Source: Eubacteriales Family XIII. Incertae Sedis bacterium
Lineage (GTDB): Bacteria; Bacillota; Clostridia; Peptostreptococcales; Anaerovoracaceae
Assembly (NCBI GenBank): GCA_031255695.1
Contig: JAIRSA010000102.1
Span: 1 to 7,118, forward strand
Direction of reading: 5' to 3'
Length of the DNA: 7,118 nt
A program made the translations under genes and the position numbers. This document shows positions 1 to 5,300 of this stretch, one piece after another. Numbering within the stretch: the first letter of the stretch is position 1; every line of letters starts with the position of its first letter. The notes below the pieces were generated by a model. It was not told the DNA's origin. It worked only from the letters and a program-made list of their open reading frames with translations, and did no database searches.

Positions 1-701
1 CCTTCTACACCTTCCAGATCTACTTCGATTTCTCCGGCTATTCGGATATGGCGATAGGCCTGGGGCGGATGTTCGGGTTTAAATACAATGAAAACTTCCG
101 GCATCCATATATTTCCACATCCATAACGGAATTCTGGCGGCGCTGGCATATATCGCTTGGCGGCTTCTTCCGCGACTTCCTGTACATACCCCTTGGCGGC
201 AACCGGCGGCACCAGGTGCGGAACATCCTCGTGGTCTGGTTCCTCACCGGGCTATGGCACGGCGCCAGCTGGAACTTCATCGCGTGGGGCATGTACTACG
301 GCGTGCTGCTGCTGATCGAAAAGCATGCGGCGCCCTGGCTGGCCAAGGTGCCTACGGCGCTTCGCTGGGCAGCCACCATGCTGATAGTCGTGTTCGGCTG
401 GGGGATTTTCTATTTTGTCGATGCGGGCCGGCTCTATCGGTTCATACGGGCGCTGTTCTTCCTGAACCCTGGCCCGATCGCCGACCTAAAGACCGCAAGC
501 GTGTTTTTCCAGTTCTTCTGGATGATACCGATATTCGTCGTCGGCTCTTCGCCGATCCCCGGCAGGCTGTTCAATGAGCTGGCCGCCAAGCACGTGAGGC
601 TGGATTTCATGCGCGGCGCCCTCGTGGCCGCGATCCTGGCGGTCTGCTTCCTGCTGCTGGTCGGCGAAAGCTATAATCCGTTTTTGTATTTCAGGTTTTG
701 A
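1..701 (+). CDS. MBOAT family O-acyltransferase, AlgI/DltB-like (3' part, truncated by left edge)
   Basis: This is the C-terminal part of a polytopic membrane O-acyltransferase. In the AlgI/DltB/PatA family, such proteins carry acyl groups (usually acetyl) across the cytoplasmic membrane for attachment to an extracellular polymer. The reading frame is open from base 3 and gives 232 residues before the TGA at 699-701. No start codon is visible, and the Met at base 48 lies inside a conserved motif (YFDFSGYSDMAIG), so it is not the start. Diagnostic stretches are WRRWHISLGGFFRDFLYIPLGG around visible residues 45-66 and LTGLWHGASWNF around 81-92. They contain the two conserved histidines, H49 (147-149) and H86 (258-260); H86 is the expected active-site histidine. 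Hydrophobic helices follow at about 123-138, 167-180 and 206-219, and the protein ends in PFLYFRF, a typical ending for this group. Full-length relatives have about 450-520 residues, so roughly half is missing. The next gene starts 45 bases downstream on the same strand and encodes its usual partner. The family is certain; the polymer and exact acyl group are not known. Confidence 0.95.
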   Translation, partial: FYTFQIYFDFSGYSDMAIGLGRMFGFKYNENFRHPYISTSITEFWRRWHISLGGFFRDFLYIPLGGNRRHQVRNILVVWFLTGLWHGASWNFIAWGMYYGVLLLIEKHAAPWLAKVPTALRWAATMLIVVFGWGIFYFVDAGRLYRFIRALFFLNPGPIADLKTASVFFQFFWMIPIFVVGSSPIPGRLFNELAAKHVRLDFMRGALVAAILAVCFLLLVGESYNPFLYFRF

Positions 702-722
702 TGCGCTACGGGCGCATCTTTT
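700..722 (+). terminator. Weak intrinsic terminator or attenuator between the MBOAT and DHHW genes
   Basis: A perfect 7-bp inverted repeat, GATGCGC (700-706) and GCGCATC (712-718), encloses a 5-base loop and is followed at once by TTTT (719-722). The 5' arm overlaps the last two bases of the MBOAT stop codon. The layout fits a short Rho-independent terminator, but the stem is short and the T run has only four bases, so partial read-through into the next gene is more likely than full termination. It could instead be an mRNA-stabilising 3' hairpin. Seen directly: the hairpin and T run. Inferred: attenuation. Confidence 0.45.
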
Positions 723-734
723 ACGGCATAGCGC

Positions 735-741
735 AAGGAGG
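735..741 (+). promoter_or_regulatory. Shine-Dalgarno site that sets the GTG start of the DHHW gene
   Basis: AAGGAGG matches the anti-Shine-Dalgarno sequence fully and sits five bases before the GTG at 747-749. The next in-frame Met (residue 18) lies inside the hydrophobic anchor, so starting there would remove the charged N-terminus. The ribosome site therefore supports the GTG start. A strong site here would also let the second gene be translated well even if transcription through the preceding hairpin is reduced. Confidence 0.85.
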
Positions 742-746
742 CAGGC

Positions 747-1991
747 GTGGCACCGGAAAGACATCGTTATGTATCTGTAGTATTTGGATTTTTGTTCATG
801 CTGCTGCTTTTCTCCGCAGCGGCCATTGGCGCGTTTTTCAGCAGCGAGGAGGTCTCTGAGGAGGAGCAGCGCGCCCTGGCGGCCAGGCCCGTGCTTGACT
901 CTCAGGCATATTTCAGCGGCGACTTCTACCGGGGCTGGAGCGACTTCATAGCCGATCACGTCCCCTACCGGGCCAGATTCCTGGGCATGGCGGAAAAGCT
1001 CAAGTCCCTGCGTGAGCTGAGGCGCGACGCCAATCTGGTCGAAGTGAACAACGACATCGGCGTGGCGCCGGCCGAAGGGGGCGACTACGACAGGCAGATG
1101 CTTGTCGTGCTGCGGGACCGGCTCCTTGAGGTCTTCAAATACGACGAAAATGTCGCCAATTACTATATTGACACGGTCAACCGCTATGCCGAAAGCCTGC
1201 CTGAGGGGATCCGGCTCTATTCCATGCTCGTCCCCATGCAGATCGAGTTCGACGAAAAATACCGCGATGCCGCCGATTCCCAGAAAGACGCGATCGGCAG
1301 GCTGTACGGCTCGTACCTGCCCCGCGTGGAATGTGTCGACGCCTACTCCCTGCTCAAGGCCCACAGCGGCGAATACGCCTACTTCCGGACGGACCACCAC
1401 TGGACGGCGCTCGGCGCCTATTATGGGATGTGCGCGTTCGCCGAAACGGCTGGATTTGAGCCCATCGGGCTCGAAAGGTACCAGAAGTCCGACGTGCCCG
1501 GCTATCTCGGCTATCTCTACAGGATGGCGCCGGACGACTCACTGAAGCGCAACCCCGACACGCTGTCATACTATCTGCTTGACGGCCGGAACAACGACTC
1601 TACCATATACTACTACGGGGATCACGGCGAATTCTATTCCTACGAGGCGAAGATGATAGATTCGGGCTTCCTGGGCAATGATGTGGGCTACGGCGCCTTC
1701 CTGGGCGGCGACTACCCCATGATAGCGGTGAGGGGCGACGTGCCTGGCGGGCGTGTCCTCGCCGTTATAAAGGACTCTTATGGCAATGCCCTGATCCCGT
1801 GGCTTGCGCCCTATTTCGACAGCGTCATCGCCATAGACCCCCGGACCTTCCGCGAGGATTTCGGGCAGATGCTTGCGGAGCGCGGCGTCACCGACCTGCT
1901 CATCGTAGATTATATGAAGGCGACCACGCTGCCTGCCTTCATAGACTATATGAACGCCGTACTGACAGGCGAGGATCTGCCGGCGGGCTGA
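747..1991 (+). CDS. DHHW family protein, AlgX/AlgJ-like membrane-anchored O-acetyltransferase partner
   Basis: The 414-residue protein starts at a GTG with a strong ribosome site. A single hydrophobic segment at residues 8-31 follows a basic start (ERHR) and has no clear cleavage site, so it probably anchors the protein with its catalytic domain outside. After it comes the conserved family entry region (SEEEQRALAARPVL, then an FSGDFYRGWSDFIADHVPYR stretch, residues 37-75). The family signature TDHHW is at 215-219. By comparison with AlgX (catalytic Asp, His, Ser), the likely catalytic residues are D216 (1392-1394), H218 (1398-1400) and S344 in IKDSYGNA (1776-1778), so the enzyme appears intact. 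The expected role is transfer of acetyl groups, delivered by the neighbouring MBOAT protein, to an exopolysaccharide or wall polymer. The loop where relatives usually carry a GKDGYL-like motif reads NNDIGVAPAEGGDYD (101-115) and is divergent. The gene is co-directional with the MBOAT gene, 45 bases apart, and probably in one operon. The family call is firm; the substrate is unknown. Confidence 0.93.
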   Translation: MAPERHRYVSVVFGFLFMLLLFSAAAIGAFFSSEEVSEEEQRALAARPVLDSQAYFSGDFYRGWSDFIADHVPYRARFLGMAEKLKSLRELRRDANLVEVNNDIGVAPAEGGDYDRQMLVVLRDRLLEVFKYDENVANYYIDTVNRYAESLPEGIRLYSMLVPMQIEFDEKYRDAADSQKDAIGRLYGSYLPRVECVDAYSLLKAHSGEYAYFRTDHHWTALGAYYGMCAFAETAGFEPIGLERYQKSDVPGYLGYLYRMAPDDSLKRNPDTLSYYLLDGRNNDSTIYYYGDHGEFYSYEAKMIDSGFLGNDVGYGAFLGGDYPMIAVRGDVPGGRVLAVIKDSYGNALIPWLAPYFDSVIAIDPRTFREDFGQMLAERGVTDLLIVDYMKATTLPAFIDYMNAVLTGEDLPAG

Positions 1992-2012
1992 GCCCGCTTG
2001 GCTGGGCACGCT

Positions 2013-2076
2013 GGCTGATGCCGGCTGGGCTAGCAGGCTGATGCCGGCCGAGCCGGCTGGACCCGCTGATGCGGGC
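2013..2076. repeat. Three imperfect direct repeats of a GGCTGATGCCGGC unit
   Basis: GGCTGATGCCGGC occurs exactly at 2013-2025 and 2036-2048, and a variant CGCTGATGCGGGC at 2064-2076. Spacing is 23 and then 28 bases. The copies contain GCCGGC self-complementary cores, so the stretch can also fold: GCCGGC 2043-2048 pairs with 2052-2057 across three bases, and CCCGC 2062-2066 pairs with GCGGG 2071-2075 across TGAT. The units are too short and irregular for a CRISPR array and have no recognisable mobile-element hallmarks. Function unknown. Confidence 0.6.
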
Positions 2077-2104
2077 TGATCGGAAGTCCGGCTGCATGGC
2101 GCAG

Positions 2105-2163
2105 AGAGAGGCCGGGCGGCGGCACATGCCGCTGCCCGGCCTCTCTTTCTGTCTGGTTCTGTC
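2105..2163 (+). terminator. Strong Rho-independent terminator of the MBOAT-DHHW operon
   Basis: The arm at 2105-2123 is complementary to 2128-2146 over 19 base pairs with a single G-T wobble (2118 with 2133), enclosing the 4-base loop ACAT. The stem can extend two more pairs outward (2104 with 2147 as a wobble, 2103 with 2148). A pyrimidine-rich, T-rich tail follows (TTTCTGTCTGGTTCTGTCT, 2146-2164). It lies 113 bases after the DHHW stop codon in the right orientation. On the opposite strand there is no T run after the stem, so it is best read as a + strand terminator. Confidence 0.85.
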
Positions 2164-2216
2164 TAATCGCCTGCGCCGGGATTGGCCCAGCCATCGGCAC
2201 CACGCGCCCGCTGCGG

Positions 2217-2242
2217 CTGCGCCCCCCTCTTCGTGGGCGCAG
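2217..2242 (-). other. Inverted repeat downstream of the GH3 gene
   Basis: CTGCGCCC (2217-2224) is complementary to GGGCGCAG (2235-2242), an 8-bp stem with a 10-base loop. It lies about 107 bases past the GH3 stop codon on the minus strand. Neither side has a T run. It may be a 3' end structure for the GH3 transcript, or simply a product of GC-rich composition. Confidence 0.4.
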
Positions 2243-2272
2243 TACTTGAACGCCACAATCGGGATCCTGCCC

Positions 2273-2305
2273 CAGGCCGCGCCCCCTATGCGGGGGCGCG
2301 GCCTG
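2273..2305 (-). terminator. Perfect 14-bp hairpin at the 3' end of the GH3 gene, without a T tract
   Basis: CAGGCCGCGCCCCC (2273-2286) pairs perfectly with 2292-2305 across the loop TATGC. It is the first strong structure after the GH3 stop codon, 43 bases downstream on the minus strand, and almost all pairs are G-C. The sequence after the stem on the minus strand (2272 downward, reading GGATCCCGATTGTGG) has no T run, so it is not a textbook intrinsic terminator. A Rho-dependent stop, an mRNA 3' end-stabilising hairpin, or a non-canonical terminator are all possible. Confidence 0.45.
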
Positions 2306-2348
2306 AATGCAGCACACAGCGCGCTGGCTGGCTAGGCCATGCCGCCGC

Positions 2349-5300
2349 TTATGGGGTTATGCTCACTGTAGCCGAAGACACTAGCTCGCTGCCGTCCGTC
2401 AGGCGTATCGATATGACGGCGGTCCCAGACCTTACAGGCGTGACCAGCCCGTCTGCGGATACCCTGGCAACGCCTGGATTGCTGGAGGTATACACATATT
2501 CCTCCCCGATCAGGTCAGTCGATGTCTGCAGCTGGTAGCCGGCTTTGCTGTCTTTCATCTTTATGGAAATACGGGCCGACGTATGGATCTTGACAAATGT
2601 GGCCAGCTTCTTCCACTGCGCCGTCAGGGTCAGATCGCCGTACACAGGCGCACTGAAATCATAGGCAGCCCCGTCGGCGAGCCAGCCTTCGAACTTGTAG
2701 CCTTCCATCGTCGGCTCATCCGGCACTGCGGCCGCATCGCCTGTGTAGACCTGCTGCGCCTCCACGGCTGTGCCGCCCGCAGTGTCGAATGACACATTGT
2801 GCAGCTTCGCCGCCTCTACTGTCAGTGTCACTGTGCTGTTCGCGGTGACGAAACCGTCGCTTATCGCGATGCCCAGCTCCACGTCTACTTCGCCGTCGCG
2901 GCTCGGCTTCACAATGCCGTCGTTGTCTATCACTGCGGTATTGCTGGAATCGAATGCCACTGTATAGCCATGCGGCACAGGGCTGAGTTCGAGCTGTCCG
3001 CCGCCTACGCTGCTGGGCAGATCATCCACTACGTATTCCATCACATTGTCAGCGGCATTCTGCAGCATCTGCATGTAGGATTTCTGCTCAACACCGCCTA
3101 TCCAGGTGACATCCACGTATTCGCAATAGGTGTCCAGCACAGAGCCGCCGCCGCTGTTCTTTGTGGCGAACAGGCCGATCTGCGTGTCGACCATGTGGAA
3201 CTCGGTGGAGCCGAGGACTGTGTAGTTCAGGCCGTCCTTCGAGTACGAGCAGGTGTATGTGTCGCCGTCCTTGTTTATCCTGAAGTACATCGTCACGGTG
3301 CCGTCCGGGTTAGGTGTGGCATTGCCGCCGCCGAACTTGCCGACGCCCCCGTTCCTCTCGGCCGCGGCCTGGAGGGAGAGCGACGATGTCTCGCAGTCGA
3401 GCTTGATGTAGTTGTCCTCATCCTGCCATACGACGAGCATTATCTGCTGGTAGTTCGTATTCGGTATCTGGGGATACAGCGCCTTGGCCACGACTTCCCA
3501 GTTCCCGCCGCCCGGGCGGATGAAGGCGTTGTTCCAGGCCCTGTTCGTCTGGTATATGTCGCCGTTCTGGGTCGGCAGCCTGAGCCCCTTGCCCTTTTCG
3601 ATCGAGTAGCCGGACTCCAGCTCGTTCACTATCACCCACTTGTCGTCGCGGGTGCCGTCCACGAAGGAATCGCCCGTCGGCGGCTCGTCGAAGATCACAT
3701 AGTAGGTGTTGGCCGCTATCCCGCTGCTGACTTTGATGACGGCCTTGCCAGGCAGCTTGTCCACCTGTTCCACCGATACCGTGAAGTCGCGTGCGGGCGT
3801 CGCTGCTATGACAGGCATGTCTGCGAAGTTGGCGGCCGCCATCGTGTAGTCCTGCCTCGAAGGATCGAAGCCCGCCAGGGGCTCGCCATCGATCGTGATG
3901 CCTTCGAGGTATGGGCTGGTAGCCTCAAGATCGTAGATCTCAAGGTATTCGTACGTGGCCTCGATCGGGGCGGCGTTCGTCGTGCCGGTGTTCGCCCAAA
4001 GCCCGATCTGCGGCAGGGCGAAGCGGGCGTTCAGCGCGGCAGTGCCGACGCGCGTCCAGCTCAGAATGCCATTCGGCGCGCCTGTATCCGTTTTGCCGAT
4101 GACCCCATAATAGAAGGTGTAGTCGTCGCCCGACTTGACCACCTGCATATAGTAGTCGGTCAGGTTGGCGAGCGTCAAGGTGGAGACCTGCGCCGAGACG
4201 CCGTTAGTCACCCTGTACACGCGGAACACCGTGTTGTTCCCCGTAGGCCTCTCATAGACGAACCTTATGTAGTTGCTGTCGTCGTCATATATGACGAGGC
4301 CAGCCTGCTGGTTGTTGACAGTAGGCGCCGCAGACAGCGTGATATGGGTCTTTGCCGCCCAGTCGCCTGCCGCCTGCTGCAGATAGACGTTCTTCACGGG
4401 ATTCACTGAACCCAGGGCACCGCCGCTCGTCGTGCGTATCGTGAGCCCCTTGTCGCCAATCTCTACATTGGCTGGGTCTGGTGCCGCCACGCTCCAGTTC
4501 GCGCCTGGCGCGGCGCCCGCAAAGTCGCCGGAGGCAGGGGGCCTGCCGAAGCCTATGGTATAGCTGTCCACCCTTCCGGTCTCGGCATCCGTGCCGACTA
4601 CGCGCGCGACGCCCGGGATCCCTTCGGCCTGCGTCACTGCCCAGGAAGCTGTGGGGTTGCCGTTGCTCACTACGCTCACTGTTTTAGGCGCAGTCTCGGA
4701 ATAATCGACAGCCACGGAGTAGTTTGCCCTGTCTTTCGCGTATTCCTGAAGCGGCACGCCGTCCACCAATATCTCTTCCGGCATGGCATCGGACTGCACG
4801 TATACCACGAATTCGCCCGAAGCCGATTTGCCGTTATAGGCAACGGTGGCGGTTATCGTGGCGACGCCCGCCTTGACTGTGCTGATCACGCCGCCGTCGA
4901 CCGAGACCACGTCCGGCCTGTTCGATGTGTAGCTTACAACCGCGCCGGCGGGAAGCGGTATGTCGGCTATATGGGGCACGCCGACGCTGCCCGGCACGTT
5001 CTCGACTATGGTGCGCCCGTACAGGCTCTCGTCGTTCATCGCCACGGCGATGTTCGGCATGACTGTCCTGCCCTTGCCGAATATGAGCCTCTCGGCTATC
5101 TGCTTGCTGTCGTCGCCGTTCTGGTTGGGTTTGGCAGTGACGAACTTGGGCTGCGGCGTGATCGCGCCGGTCACCGCAAATCCGCCTGTCAGCGCCACGG
5201 CAACGCTCGAACCGCCGACCTGCACCTGGTAGCTGCCGGTATCGACCGCGAACTTGTTGGCCGCTTCGTCGAAGTAGGCGATGTCGGGTATGTCCACCTT

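Larger units (their letters stand above)
1992..2348. other. Gene-free convergent intergenic region, GC-rich with repeats and hairpins
   Basis: This spacer of about 357 bases lies between the 3' ends of the DHHW gene and the GH3 gene. I see no convincing gene: the short open frames here have no ribosome site, no recognisable protein features, and exist on both strands as expected for GC-rich DNA. It holds imperfect direct repeats (2013-2076), a strong + strand terminator (2105-2163) and two further inverted repeats (2217-2242 and 2273-2305). A short perfect palindrome, CAGCGCGCTG, lies at 2317-2326. Confidence 0.8.

Noticed and set aside
48..50. ATG at 48 as the start of the MBOAT protein
   Set aside because: The frame is open to the left edge and the upstream codons encode the conserved YFDFSGYSD motif, so the real start lies outside the window.
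486..1400. 304-residue open frame on the minus strand across the MBOAT and DHHW genes
   Set aside because: It overlaps two firmly identified genes, has no recognisable domain, and is rich in residues expected from reading GC-rich codons in reverse. It is a shadow frame.
2013..2076. CRISPR-like or transposon-end repeats
   Set aside because: There are only three imperfect 13-base units with uneven 10-15 base gaps. No spacer regularity, transposase or flanking target duplication is visible.
2030..2335. Short open frames on both strands in the intergenic region (80-118 residues)
   Set aside because: They span the terminator and hairpins, overlap each other in several frames, lack ribosome sites and show no recognisable protein features.
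2799..4409. 536-residue open frame on the + strand inside the GH3 gene
   Set aside because: It is antisense to clear GH3 accessory domains and has a low-complexity composition (many V, R, H, A) with no motif. Long antisense frames are expected in GC-rich coding DNA.
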